Position numbers and translations under genes: made by a program. The notes under the pieces are model-generated. The model was not told the origin of the DNA. It made no database searches and saw nothing but the letters and a program-made list of their open reading frames with translations. Shown piece by piece: positions 1 to 8,200 of a stretch of DNA of 34,692 nt. Position 1 is the first letter of the stretch. Each line of letters begins with the position of its first letter. Origin of the DNA: JAWVFN01 sp963696625 (GTDB lineage: Bacteria > Actinomycetota > Thermoleophilia > Solirubrobacterales > 70-9); NCBI GenBank assembly GCA_963696625.1, contig CAVOKZ010000045.1, positions 1 to 34,692 of the forward strand, written 5' to 3'.

Positions 1-351
1 ATAGTGCCACCAGTGCAGACGCTCGCTCTGCTCGGCTGTCCTCAGCAATTTGGAGAGCCCTAGGCCTACTGCTGTCGGAGCCACGACACAAACCACGAGC
101 ACGTAGAGGCTCACCGCACCAAGGTGTGCGTCAGGCTCCTTGCCCGTCAGAAGATCAACGACGTGGCCGGTCCAACCCAGGGCAGCAGCCACCCCTTGGA
201 AAAACAGCGCGTAGATCAAACCTCGCAGCAGGAGCTCCAGGTCCGTACGAGCGGGTCTCGTCGCGCGCCGCGACTCGGCAAGGTCTGCGACGACGAACCC
301 CGGCAGGACAAAGCCGATTGCGATTGCTAAGCCTGAGAGCGTCGTGAACAC
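1..351 (-). CDS. DUF6338-like membrane protein, 3' end cut by window edge
   Basis: The minus strand is open from a GTG at 351 to the window edge, giving 117 codons without a stop. The in-frame TAA just upstream is the integrase stop at 370-372, so GTG 351 is the only standard start available. The protein opens with a hydrophobic segment ending LPGFVVAD, then a basic stretch and further hydrophobic helices (YALFFQGVAAALG and SLYVLVVCVVAPTAVGLGL). A short N-terminal helix with LPGF followed by a polar region is what I remember of the DUF6338 family; this was not checked by search. The gene lies 18 nt behind the integrase on the same strand. That places it either in the integrated element or just outside its end. 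Confidence 0.6.
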   Translation of the reverse strand, partial: MFTTLSGLAIAIGFVLPGFVVADLAESRRATRPARTDLELLLRGLIYALFFQGVAAALGWTGHVVDLLTGKEPDAHLGAVSLYVLVVCVVAPTAVGLGLSKLLRTAEQSERLHWWHY

Positions 352-369
352 AGGGCTGGATCGCTGCGG

Positions 370-1449
370 TTACAGCGAGACTCTTGCCGATCTCGACGTC
401 GTCGCCGCGTCCCCGGCGAACACGCCGAGCAGGCGCTCGCGCGCGGCGTCCTTGCTCGGGTGGCCGTAGCGCGACATGACGAGCGCCCCGCCGTCCTCGT
501 GGCCCAGCTGCACGCTGACCGCGAAGTGATCCAGGCCCATCTCGAGGAGCCTGGTAGCGCAGAAGTGGCGAAGGTCGTGGAAGCGGATGGGCGAGATGCC
601 CGCGGCGATCCTGTCCATCGTGGTCTCTGAGCTATCCCTGACCCGGTTCCAGCTGTAATAGAGGTTGCCCTTCTTCAGGACCTCACCCCTCGGCGTGTGG
701 AACACGAAGGGCGAGTCTTCCCGCTGCGGCACCTGGTCAAGCACCCGAGCGGGCAGCGGGAACGCGATCTCTCGCTCGCGCCCATTCTTCGGCTTGCCGT
801 AGGTGCCGTCGTCCTTACGCGCGCGCCTGACCCAGATCGTCTCCTCGCCGATGTCGTCCCACTGCAACCCCTGAACCTCGCTGGCCCGGATCCCGGTCCA
901 GGCCGTGAACTGGATCAGAGCGCGCATCTCGGCCGCGTACCCGCCCAGGACCAGGCACCCATTCAGCAACTTGGCGAACTCGTCCAGGCTCGGCGGCGCG
1001 ACCTCCTGGGTGCGCTCGGTCTCGGGCAGGCGCAGATTTGAGAACGGGTTCGACTCGATCAGGCCGACGTTGCGCGCGTCCTCATACATCGTGCCGATGA
1101 TCTTCGAGATGTTCCGCGGCACTCCCAGCGCCCAGGAGCGCGCCGACATGCGCTCGACCTCACCCAGTGGGGTCGGTCCGAACTCGTCCGCGAAGCGCTC
1201 GGCGGCCTGCGAGTAGAGCTGGCGAGTGGATGAGGCTCGACGCGGCCATTCCTCCAGCCACCGATCGGCGAAGCTCGCGCACGTCTCGTTGGTCCGCCGG
1301 TGCAGCCGGCGGTCGCGATCACGCGCTTCGGCTGACAGGGCTGCGGACTTGGTCGACCAGGGGCCGCCGTCCACCCAAACCTGCTCACCTTTTAGCTGGT
1401 ACTTGGCGACCCAGCGCCCCGATCCCTTCGGACGTTCGAAGACGCTCAT
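370..1449 (-). CDS. int: Tyrosine-family site-specific integrase
   Basis: This 359-residue protein should catalyse integration and excision of a mobile element through a 3'-phosphotyrosine intermediate. The catalytic set is complete: Arg188 in TGIRASE, a Lys near 221 in KPKNGRE, His291 and Arg294 in HDLRH, His317 in LGHEDGG, and the nucleophile Tyr328 in SRYGH. Residues about 1-50 look like the arm-binding domain of phage-type integrases, and about 55-140 like the SAM-like core-binding domain. The length is normal for the family. Its ATG overlaps the stop of the upstream excisionase-like gene by 4 nt (ATGA), so the two are probably translated together from the promoter near 1690-1717. No tRNA lies at this end, so the attachment site could not be placed. 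Confidence 0.95.
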   Translation of the reverse strand: MSVFERPKGSGRWVAKYQLKGEQVWVDGGPWSTKSAALSAEARDRDRRLHRRTNETCASFADRWLEEWPRRASSTRQLYSQAAERFADEFGPTPLGEVERMSARSWALGVPRNISKIIGTMYEDARNVGLIESNPFSNLRLPETERTQEVAPPSLDEFAKLLNGCLVLGGYAAEMRALIQFTAWTGIRASEVQGLQWDDIGEETIWVRRARKDDGTYGKPKNGREREIAFPLPARVLDQVPQREDSPFVFHTPRGEVLKKGNLYYSWNRVRDSSETTMDRIAAGISPIRFHDLRHFCATRLLEMGLDHFAVSVQLGHEDGGALVMSRYGHPSKDAARERLLGVFAGDAATTSRSARVSL

Positions 1450-1658
1450 GCGATCACCCTCGGATGCCTGCCTCGCAGCGGCACGACGTTGTCGGGCATC
1501 TCATCCCCGCTACCCGCCAATGCCGATTCGACCTGACTCATCACGTAGCGATTCTGCCCGCCGACCCGGATGCAAGGCAAGTGCAGACGCTCGACGGTCC
1601 GGATCGAGACCCGCAGTTTGCGAGCAACCTCGGACTTGGTCAGCCACGGCTCGCTCAT
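1446..1658 (-). CDS. Excisionase-like helix-turn-helix protein
   Basis: This small basic protein (70 residues from ATG 1658; GTG 1667 is an alternative start three codons upstream) contains the pattern LTKSEVARKLRVSIRTVERL, then a short wing and RYVMSQVESALAG. That is the MerR/excisionase-type winged helix fold seen beside actinobacterial integrases. It probably bends attachment-site DNA to direct excision, or represses the int promoter; both are inferred from the family. It overlaps int by 4 nt and lies about 50 nt downstream of a nested palindrome carrying a TTGACA box. Confidence 0.8.
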   Translation of the reverse strand: MSEPWLTKSEVARKLRVSIRTVERLHLPCIRVGGQNRYVMSQVESALAGSGDEMPDNVVPLRGRHPRVIA

Positions 1659-1689
1659 CACGCCCACACCCTGCCCCGACCTTCTCGCG

Positions 1690-1717
1690 ACGGTAGCGGC
1701 GGCGCTGCCCCTGTCAA
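1690..1717 (-). promoter_or_regulatory. Candidate promoter for excisionase-int operon
   Basis: On the minus strand TTGACA (1717-1712) is followed after 16 nt by TACCGT (1695-1690), which gives a perfect -35 box and a weak -10 box. The expected transcription start would leave a leader of roughly 25 nt before the ATG at 1658. The -35 box lies inside one arm of the inverted repeat at 1710-1753, so a protein bound there could block transcription. No experimental support is visible. Confidence 0.45.
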
Positions 1718-1753
1718 CCCCCGCAGGGGGCCGGGCCTCCGGCCCTTGACAGG
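1710..1753. repeat. Nested palindrome between relaxation-like gene and excisionase gene
   Basis: An outer perfect 8-bp inverted repeat, CCTGTCAA (1710-1717) and TTGACAGG (1746-1753), encloses a GC-rich hairpin GGGCCGG-gcct-CCGGCCC (1728-1745) and a second possible stem CCCCC/GGGGG (1718-1730). It begins 14 nt past the stop of the relaxation-like gene and reaches into the candidate int promoter. It could act as a terminator, an operator or an element recognition site. It lacks a T-run in either direction. Confidence 0.6.
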
Positions 1754-1766
1754 TGCATCGACGCCG

Positions 1767-2480
1767 CTAAACCTGCGAGTAGGTCGGGGCAGATGGAGCT
1801 TCCGGCAGATCGAGGACCTGCAGCTGGATCGACTCGCCGCTCATCGTCCGCACGATCGACTTGTCGACCGCCTCGGCGACCTCGGGAGGGCAGAGATAGA
1901 GGACGCCGTTCACCTTGCCGAGAAGGACCGCCGTCCGCCAGGCGCGCATCAGCTCATCGAGGCGCCCGGGAGCCTTTGCGGTCAGCTCAACCTCCACCGC
2001 CCACTCGTAGCCCTCGTCATCGAGTGCCGTCATGTCGGGGCGGTGGTAGGCCCTGCGCCCGTTGGCCGCTGGCACCTCGATCGAGCCCTCGCGGTCGCCG
2101 TACAGCCGCTGGTTGGCGAGGATCTCGTGCTCGGAGAGGACCTCGTGCTCGGCGAGCTCCAAGCGCGCGGCGACGTAGGCCATCGCGATCGAGTGCCAGA
2201 CGGTCCCCAGCGAGGGTCGTTGCGGGCGGATCGGGATCTCGCTGATCGTGCTGACACCACGCCGGCTGGCGGTGAGGAGCGTCGTGTCAGCTCCCATGAA
2301 TGGCTCCGCCTCGATCAGGCCCGCCTTTCGCAGTCGACGCTCGCGGGCCAGCGTCACGCTACGGCCGGTCTGCGCTCTCAGCGCCACAGCCCCCCGGGGG
2401 ACCACTCCCCAGCGAGCTATCCACTCCAAGACGAAGAAGTCCCTGCCGCTGACTCGATCTGTTCTTCCATTTGCCGCCAT
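1767..2480 (-). CDS. Replication-relaxation family protein
   Basis: This 237-residue protein opens with a winged-helix-like segment (DFFVLEWIARWGVVPRGAV, then LARERRLRKAGLIE). The central to C-terminal part has the features of actinobacterial replication-relaxation proteins: HSIAMAYVAARLEL, an acidic-rich core with RPDMTAL and EWAVEVELTAKAPGRL, and VLYLCPPEV. The E-x-E-x-x-x-K-like core resembles restriction-endonuclease-fold proteins, but catalysis is unproven. Such proteins are carried by integrative elements and plasmids and are thought to help start replication or mobilisation. ATG 2480 has a good ribosome site (AGAGGCG) a few bases upstream. With int and the excisionase it forms a minimal integrative-element cassette. 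No FtsK-like translocase is visible. Confidence 0.7.
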   Translation of the reverse strand: MAANGRTDRVSGRDFFVLEWIARWGVVPRGAVALRAQTGRSVTLARERRLRKAGLIEAEPFMGADTTLLTASRRGVSTISEIPIRPQRPSLGTVWHSIAMAYVAARLELAEHEVLSEHEILANQRLYGDREGSIEVPAANGRRAYHRPDMTALDDEGYEWAVEVELTAKAPGRLDELMRAWRTAVLLGKVNGVLYLCPPEVAEAVDKSIVRTMSGESIQLQVLDLPEAPSAPTYSQV

Positions 2481-2665
2481 GATCGCCTCTCGATGGCCTA
2501 CACCCTCTACGTCGATTTGGGCTGCCGTTTGTCCCTACAAAGTCGTCCATTTGCTCGATCCACCTACCTCCAACGACCGCTGGCCTGGTTCTTTGCCCCA
2601 CCCAATTCACCATTCCGTCCGCGCCCAGATTCCGCTGTCCCTCCACCCACGCTCCATCCCGCCGA

Positions 2666-2718
2666 CCGCTGCCGACCACCCGAACACAACAACGTTGGGG
2701 GCGGGTGGTCGGCAGCGG
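2666..2718. repeat. Perfect 17-bp inverted repeat with 19-nt loop
   Basis: The left arm CCGCTGCCGACCACCCG (2666-2682) is the exact reverse complement of the right arm at 2702-2718. The loop itself contains the 8-bp palindrome CAACGTTG (2690-2697). There is no T-tract, and the nearest upstream gene stop is far away, so a simple terminator is unlikely. Its place upstream of a replication-relaxation gene fits an origin, a transfer origin or an operator; this is inference. Confidence 0.8.
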
Positions 2719-2801
2719 GCGGCGGGCCATCCACGCATGAGCAAAGTTCAGTTACTACGGATGGCGCGGGCGTAGATTTATCCGTAGAAACTGCACTCCC
2801 A

Positions 2802-2820
2802 GTGTCCTTTCGGTGTCCTT
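2802..2820 (+). repeat. Tandem GTGTCCTT repeat
   Basis: GTGTCCTT occurs at 2802-2809 and again at 2813-2820, an 11-bp spacing that puts both copies on the same face of the helix. Short direct repeats near the end of an integrative element can be integrase arm sites. Two copies of 8 bp are weak evidence. Confidence 0.4.
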
Positions 2821-2928
2821 CGCCTTTGCCGACATCTGCGAGCCTGGACCTTCTCAGGGCGCCCAGATCGCGCAGCCTCTGTGCCGCGCGTCTCACACGG
2901 GCCTAGGGCACGGTGAGACGCTGGGATC

Positions 2929-3351
2929 GTGGGAAAGCCAGGAGACAGCGAGGGCAAAGGGAGGAGGTTTTCGAAAGCCCGCCCCGTTGAAGGCGAGGAG
3001 CTCCGGCAGCTGCTCGCCGAGCAAGGGGTAGAGAGTCTCGAGGAGCTCGATGCGAAGGAAGCGCGGGGAGAGGTAGCCCCGGGGTCACACTGGTCGACGG
3101 CCTTCGTGGACTGGAACGAGGGGGAGGTCGGCGCAGAGATCGAGCGGCAGCTGAAGCAGATCGGCGTTGGCGTCGGGGAGCCGCTGGTCCTCGCAATGGA
3201 TTGGCCGGAGACCGAGGGTTCAGCGCCCGATCGACTTCTGCTGAGAATCGTTCTGCGTCAGAACATGGACCCGCACCACGAGATGAGCGACCTCGCCGTC
3301 GTCTATGCCGATGAGAGATGGCGGCTTCTCCAGGAGCGCGCCGAAGACTAG
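2929..3351 (+). CDS. Hypothetical protein, acidic, about 140 aa
   Basis: I do not recognise this protein. It starts at a GTG and runs 140 codons. After a basic, polar N-terminus it reads as a normal soluble globular protein: HWSTAFVDWNEGEVGAEIERQLK, then LVLAMDWPE, LLLRIVLRQNMDPHHEMSDLAVVY and WRLLQERAED, with a balanced mix of hydrophobic and charged residues. The opposite-strand frame over the same bases is rich in Arg, Pro and Ser and looks like a shadow. There is no signal peptide or membrane segment. It is followed by another unrecognised gene 52 nt downstream on the same strand. It may belong to the cargo of the adjacent element. Confidence 0.55.
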   Translation: MGKPGDSEGKGRRFSKARPVEGEELRQLLAEQGVESLEELDAKEARGEVAPGSHWSTAFVDWNEGEVGAEIERQLKQIGVGVGEPLVLAMDWPETEGSAPDRLLLRIVLRQNMDPHHEMSDLAVVYADERWRLLQERAED

Positions 3352-3403
3352 GCCCACTGGTCATCGTCTACTGCGAGGGTCGACAAGGCTGAAGTGAGCC
3401 GAC

Positions 3404-3883
3404 GTGCTCGACACCCTGCGCGAGACCACTAGCGAGTCCGGGACGCGCCGTGAGCGCCGCTACGTTGGACACGTGCTCAATTGGGTCTCCCTCCCCATCC
3501 TGATCGCCGCCGGCGAGGAGCAGCTGCACGCTGGCACCACCTTCCGCGGCGCGCGACCGATGGCCGAGTTCTTCACCACCACCTTCGTAGGCCGCGGCCT
3601 CGCGATCACCTCCGCCTACATGGGCAACGCCGATCTCGACGAGATCCCCGTGACCCACACGATCGTCGACGACGAACTCGGCAACGAGTACGTCTTGCGG
3701 ACTATCGCGTTGCCCGGCCAGGCCGACCGGGGAACGACTGCCTACCTCCTTTACGACCACCTCGACTATCTCCGCGGCGCCTTCTTCGAGCGCCGCGGTG
3801 TCAACCTCTCGGTCGATGTCCAGGAGGACGCCGTGCGGCTCTTAGAGCGCAGCGCCGCTGCGCTGCCTGAACTCCAGCACTGA
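3404..3883 (+). CDS. Hypothetical protein, 159 aa
   Basis: I cannot assign this to a family. The GTG start gives 159 residues with a normal soluble composition: a charged N-terminus (TTSESGTRRERRYVGHVLNW), a mixed middle (EFFTTTFVGRGLAITSAYMG and EIPVTHTIVDDELGNEYVLRTIAL) and an amphipathic C-terminal helix (EDAVRLLERSAAALPEL). It has no signal peptide, no clear membrane helix and no Cys-rich motif. Alternation of beta-like and helical stretches suggests a single alpha/beta domain. A hairpin 22 nt after the stop may end transcription. It may be co-transcribed with the gene at 2929. Confidence 0.6.
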   Translation: MLDTLRETTSESGTRRERRYVGHVLNWVSLPILIAAGEEQLHAGTTFRGARPMAEFFTTTFVGRGLAITSAYMGNADLDEIPVTHTIVDDELGNEYVLRTIALPGQADRGTTAYLLYDHLDYLRGAFFERRGVNLSVDVQEDAVRLLERSAAALPELQH

Positions 3884-3905
3884 GGTCCCGCTCTCGGTAC
3901 CGCGC

Positions 3906-3933
3906 GTTGCCGCATTGCATGGACAGCGGCAAC
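3906..3933 (+). terminator. Candidate terminator hairpin after the 3404-3883 gene
   Basis: GTTGCCGC (3906-3913) pairs perfectly with GCGGCAAC (3926-3933) across a 12-nt loop, 22 nt past the TGA of the preceding gene. No T-run follows, so this would be a hairpin-only terminator of the kind common in high-GC actinobacteria, or simply a chance inverted repeat. Confidence 0.4.
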
Positions 3934-3985
3934 CTGCCTGGACCGAATGGATGATCGGTCCTCGTGTTAGCTTCGTGACGGAGAT

Positions 3986-4237
3986 ATGGGCACTGGGATG
4001 AGACACACTTTCCGCGGGCGCCGCCTTCTCGGGAGGATCAGCGCAGCGGCCATCGGTGCTTTCTTGCTGGTGGTCATCGGATCGACCCAAGGTCAGGTCT
4101 CGCCGGGGCGGTCGTTTCGTGCTCGACGACTACCGGTGCCGGCGTGTGGGGCACTGACAGGGCTCCACGAGGCAATGGCGGCCAGAGGCCTCGACCCTAT
4201 CGCGCATCGGGTTAGGCACACCGAGGCCTATATCTGA
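3986..4237 (+). CDS. Possible small membrane or secreted protein
   Basis: This short frame (83 residues from ATG 3986, or 79 from ATG 3998) begins with a basic stretch followed by a hydrophobic segment, ISAAAIGAFLLVVIGS, then a basic tail. That looks like a signal peptide or membrane anchor. It ends one base before the ATG of the next gene, so the two could be coupled. The remaining sequence has no recognisable domain and could be chance coding or a broken gene. Confidence 0.3.
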   Translation: MGTGMRHTFRGRRLLGRISAAAIGAFLLVVIGSTQGQVSPGRSFRARRLPVPACGALTGLHEAMAARGLDPIAHRVRHTEAYI

Positions 4238-4238
4238 A

Positions 4239-4664
4239 ATGACTCCCCCGGGCGGAGCACCTGATGCCCACAGCACGCGCAGGGCGAGTCGCCGGCGGGT
4301 GCTGGTCCTCGTTGCAAGCGTGGCCGCACTCGCGTTCACGATCTCCCTGGCCACCAAACCCGCCCCGATCGTCGGCGTGACGGGTACGGCGCTGTCGAAT
4401 TCACTCGAGGACGAGATGGCGAAGAGCTTCTCTCCAATCAGCGTCAGCCGGTGCACCTCAGAGGGCTCGGGAGCCTGGAAATGCGAGGTCGAGACGGACC
4501 CCGGCAGTAACTCTGGATATACCGAGGAATTGGAGGTAGATGGGTCGGGTTGCTGGACTGCTCGTCCGTTTCAGCGTCATCCCGAACACTCGACGGCGAA
4601 GCCGATCACGATGTTCAGCGGGTGTGTCGGCAGCATTCTTGACTACTGGATCCTCAACCCATAG
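4239..4664 (+). CDS. Hypothetical membrane-anchored extracytoplasmic protein
   Basis: The 141-residue protein has a basic N-terminus (RRASRRRVLVLVASV) leading into one hydrophobic helix at about residues 20-40, so it is probably secreted or anchored by a signal-anchor. The exported part contains four Cys residues (SRCTSEGSGAWKCEV, GCWTARP and FSGCVGS) that could form two disulfides. This supports a small extracytoplasmic domain. I do not recognise a family. It runs towards the minus-strand lipoprotein at 4703-5200. Confidence 0.6.
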   Translation: MTPPGGAPDAHSTRRASRRRVLVLVASVAALAFTISLATKPAPIVGVTGTALSNSLEDEMAKSFSPISVSRCTSEGSGAWKCEVETDPGSNSGYTEELEVDGSGCWTARPFQRHPEHSTAKPITMFSGCVGSILDYWILNP

Positions 4665-4702
4665 GGCATGCGCAACGACAGAAGTCTTTGGCGCGAGGTC
4701 GG

Positions 4703-5200
4703 CTATCTGGTAGTCGGTTGCTTCGGGCTTGCTTCCAGGTCAACCCTCCATTCGCCCGCCTCGAGGCGAAGGAGCAGCTTCGTTCCAGGGTATGAGCGGC
4801 CGCCACTGAGCACCAACGTCCCGACGACCAATGCCTGGTCTCCGTCAATCCTCACGGCGTCGGGCTTGTACACCGCTTCGCCGTAGCCGGATACAGCGCG
4901 AGGGCAGGTACCTTTCCCCGCAGAATCGCGCTTGGGTGGTTGTCTGTGCTGACCGGAGATCGAGTTCATAACACGGAAGATGCTGGCGACGTTTCGCATC
5001 GCGTCCCGATTAGATCCCTCGATCGCTTCCACCGAATTCGCCGTTAGAAGTGCACAGTATTCTTGGCCGTCGTGCGACCTTGCAGCTGAGTTCCAGCCAT
5101 CGATGGTCGCGTGCACGCGATCCGTATCGCTGAGGTCACGCCCACAGCCGATACCGACGAGCAAGACGCCGACCACAGCAGCGTAGGAGCGAAGTCGCAT
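4703..5200 (-). CDS. Lipoprotein, possible partner or immunity protein of the upstream giant gene
   Basis: The ATG at 5200 is chosen because it gives a clean lipoprotein signal, MRLRSYAAVVGVLLVGIGC, with lipobox VGIGC and the lipidated Cys at residue 19. A longer frame from 5242 would overlap the stop of the upstream gene. The mature part resembles the NTF2-like fold of many small actinobacterial lipoproteins (TDRVHATIDGWNSAARSHDGQEYCALLTANSVEAI near the start, and LLRLEAGEWRVDLE near the end), a helix pair followed by a curved sheet. It lies 20 nt downstream of the giant secreted protein on the same strand, so it is almost certainly co-transcribed. A dedicated extracytoplasmic neutraliser or co-factor is a reasonable inference, not shown by the sequence. 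Confidence 0.7.
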   Translation of the reverse strand: MRLRSYAAVVGVLLVGIGCGRDLSDTDRVHATIDGWNSAARSHDGQEYCALLTANSVEAIEGSNRDAMRNVASIFRVMNSISGQHRQPPKRDSAGKGTCPRAVSGYGEAVYKPDAVRIDGDQALVVGTLVLSGGRSYPGTKLLLRLEAGEWRVDLEASPKQPTTR

Positions 5201-5220
5201 TAGGACGCCTCGGCAGCCGA

Positions 5221-8200
5221 TCAGTTGAAGTAGTTGTAACAAGTGTTGTTCATGTGAACGACCACTCCTGTGCCCTTAGCCTTGAGTCGTCGATACACGA
5301 GCCGAGTATGCGCGGCGGTCGGATGGTCACGAGCCCATGCAAAGGGTGCTCCTGTTGGGCCGAGGAAAACCGCGTTCGGCACGAGGGGACGAATGCGTTG
5401 GCACAGCTCGAGCCGGTCAGGCATCTCCGTCGTGAATGGTGTGGCCAACGATGCACCGATGCTGTCGTTCAGGAGGTCCATGCGCGCCCCTTTGTAGACA
5501 TCCGGGCGGCCGTAGTCCTGCCACGTGTCCGACTCATGTGCGTAGACATAGGCCAAAGCAGCGTCCACCTTGAATGGTGTCGCGTTCATGGCTAGCGCCG
5601 TCCAGTATGAGTGAAGGAAAGCGTTGTGTTTCGTGTCATTGACGTGAGCTCCGCTGGTCGCCAATCCACCGTCGACGTTAAAGAGGCCATCTGCGACAAG
5701 ATGCGCCTGAATCCCCTCGTACTCCCACGCCGTGCATCGATAGGGGCCGACATCGTCCTGATCACAGATTGCTCGCTGGGCATCAGTTTCGCCGCCTCCA
5801 CCACCGCTCGAAGCTGCGGACGCTCTTGCGTATGCGGTTCTGAAGCTTGGCTCAGTTACGGCATCGTTGAACGAAGCTGGGTCCTCCTCTGGTGGTGGCG
5901 GCACCGCCGGCAGACAGAAGGCCTCCCAGCCAGCGGGGTCGCCGGCAAAGGCCTGTTTGCATAGAACAAGCGGGTCGACCGGCGCGATCCCCGGAATCAC
6001 CAGGGTCGCGGCGGCGGAGGGTGGAACGCTAAAGGTGATCTGGCCGCCACCGATCAATGTCGTGGTGACCGTGATCGGATTTCCGCTGTCCGTCATAGCT
6101 TGGGGCGGCTCGATAATCGCTTGGACCTGCCCCTCGACGGCTTCATTCGCGAACGCAAACTCTTGTTCGGCCTCGTCGCCTTGGGCTTGTGAATCGGACA
6201 ACCAGTCCTCGAAGTCTGTTCCTGGATTTGGGGGGACGGTCCCCGGCGTTACGTCAGGACCGGCTGTATCAACGATGGCGATTCCTCCGTCGCTCAATTG
6301 GACGAGCTGCTCGCCGGGCTCCAATGCGGCCTTCCAAGTAAATGAGGACGGCGCCGCGCTACTCCGAGTGTGTTCCACGATCGTCGTCCCCATCAGACTG
6401 GGACGCACGACCGTGTCGGTGGCGGGCATCGCGTTTGTATAAATAGCTGCATTGCCATCACCGATGACCTCGCCCTCGCGAGCGGCACCGGTGGTCTCCG
6501 TCGGCTTGAGACACACAGCCTTGCCGATCGAGACGGCTGGCACGGAATCAAGGCTAGCCTCTCCGTTCTGGACGGTTCCATCGACGTGAATCGTCTCTGC
6601 GGATGGCGGTGGATCAGCGGGCGTAAATGAAGGATCGAAGCTGAGCTGGGGTGCCTCCTCGGGTGACATCGAGGTGGTGGGGCCGGCGGCCGCCTCCGGT
6701 AAAGCCGCCTCGGCTGCTGCCGGTGACACCACGTCGGCTGTGGGTGCAACGGAGGGAGTGTCGGCCGGGCAGGGAGGATCGAGAGAAGGAATCACATGGT
6801 CGATTAGGACGAAACGCGAGGCCTGGTTACCTGCGTAATCGGTGGCGATGACCTCTAGCTGGTGAGGCCCTGCTCCCCATGCATCCTTGTCATATGCGTA
6901 GCTCCGTGCGACTGGATCGGCACAATCGGCTGTGCAATTCGGACTGAACGTAGTGGCGGGCTGATCGTCAACGGTGACCGTGATCGTCTTAACATCCGTC
7001 TCGCCTGTCGACGCCCCGCCGTCTGCGATGGCGATGTCCAGGCCAGCCGGCTTGATATCCAAGGTCTTTCCTTCCGCTTCTACAAGGGGGCCCGAAACTG
7101 TCAGGCGGGGGGACTTCGGATCCAGCACGATCACCCGGGACAGCGAACCCGTCTGGCCAGCAGTGTCGGTTGCAGCGATAGACACCGTGTGGCTACCCGC
7201 CGCTAGGTCTTCACTGAGGCCCGGGTTGAACGTGTAGTGCAAATCGCAGACCCCGCCAGCACAGCTCTGAGTACCGCCATCGTTCAGAATCGTTTCGATT
7301 GGGAGCTCCTGGCTGGGAGGAGCGCCATCGACCGAAACCCCCAGACTCCTAACCCCACCTCCGTTGTCGTGGATATCAACTGTGACGTTGGCGTTGAGAC
7401 CAACAATCGGGGTTGACGTATCGAGCAACGGACCACTTGCCGTGACGTTCGGTTTGGTTACCGTAAAGGTCAGATGTCGGGTTTTCGAGTGCCCAAGCTG
7501 GTCCGTGGCCACTACATCGACGGCATGGTCGCCACCCGAATACTGGTTCGGATCAAAGCTGTCACCTCGGCTGACCCCGCAGCTACCCCAGGTTGGGTCA
7601 GGGCACGACTGCTGTGCGTAGGAGATCCGGTTCCCATCTACGAGGGTTTCGAGGCTCTTGACGCCAGAGCGAGCATTGGGCCGGTCGGCGGTTGACTTGG
7701 TTCCGCTTGCCCCATCGGTTGCGTCTATTTGCAGGTTCGTCGCCGAGCCGGTGGTGCTTAGCTCAGGAACGGTGTGATCGACGCGAAGCTGGATGATCGA
7801 GGGATCGCTCTCCTGTCCGCCGGGGCCGTTGGCATAAACGGCGGCATCCCCTATGCCCTGGGGGAACTGGCTCGCGTCGACATTGAATGTGTAGTTGACG
7901 TCCCTAGGGCAGTTTCCGCCAGTGCACGCAGCTGGCGGCATCGCAAGCTGCTGGCCTCCGGGTAGATCGAGGGTGAGATCATGGATCCCCCGGCCGGCGT
8001 CATGAGCACCAACGACCACCGCGTACGACTGACCGTCGATCCAGGTGTCATCTGCGGTTGTTTGGATGGATGTAACCGTCGGCGCCGTGTGATCGATGAC
8101 AGCGTTCCAGTGTTGCTCCGATGGATGGCCTCTCTGATCAGTGCTCACGACCTTGATCTCGTGGTCACCGTCGGGATACGGGCTGGGGTCCAGTGTGAAG

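Larger units (their letters stand above)
2481..2928. other. Gene-free stretch upstream of replication-relaxation gene
   Basis: About 450 bases hold no convincing gene on either strand; the open frames across it have the skewed composition of chance frames. It contains a perfect 17-bp hairpin (2666-2718) and a short tandem repeat (2802-2820). It is the likely place for the promoter of the minus-strand gene at 2480, and for an origin or attachment region of the element. No clear copy of the sequence flanking the integrase end (350-400) was found here. Confidence 0.5.

Noticed and set aside
1167..2906. A 579-codon plus-strand frame across the integrase and relaxation genes
   Set aside because: It is antisense to three recognised minus-strand genes and rich in Arg, Pro and Ser.
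350..2930. Direct repeats marking both ends of the integrative element
   Set aside because: Comparing the sequence next to the integrase end with 2720-2930 gave only a 7-base match (TTGCCGA), no better than chance.
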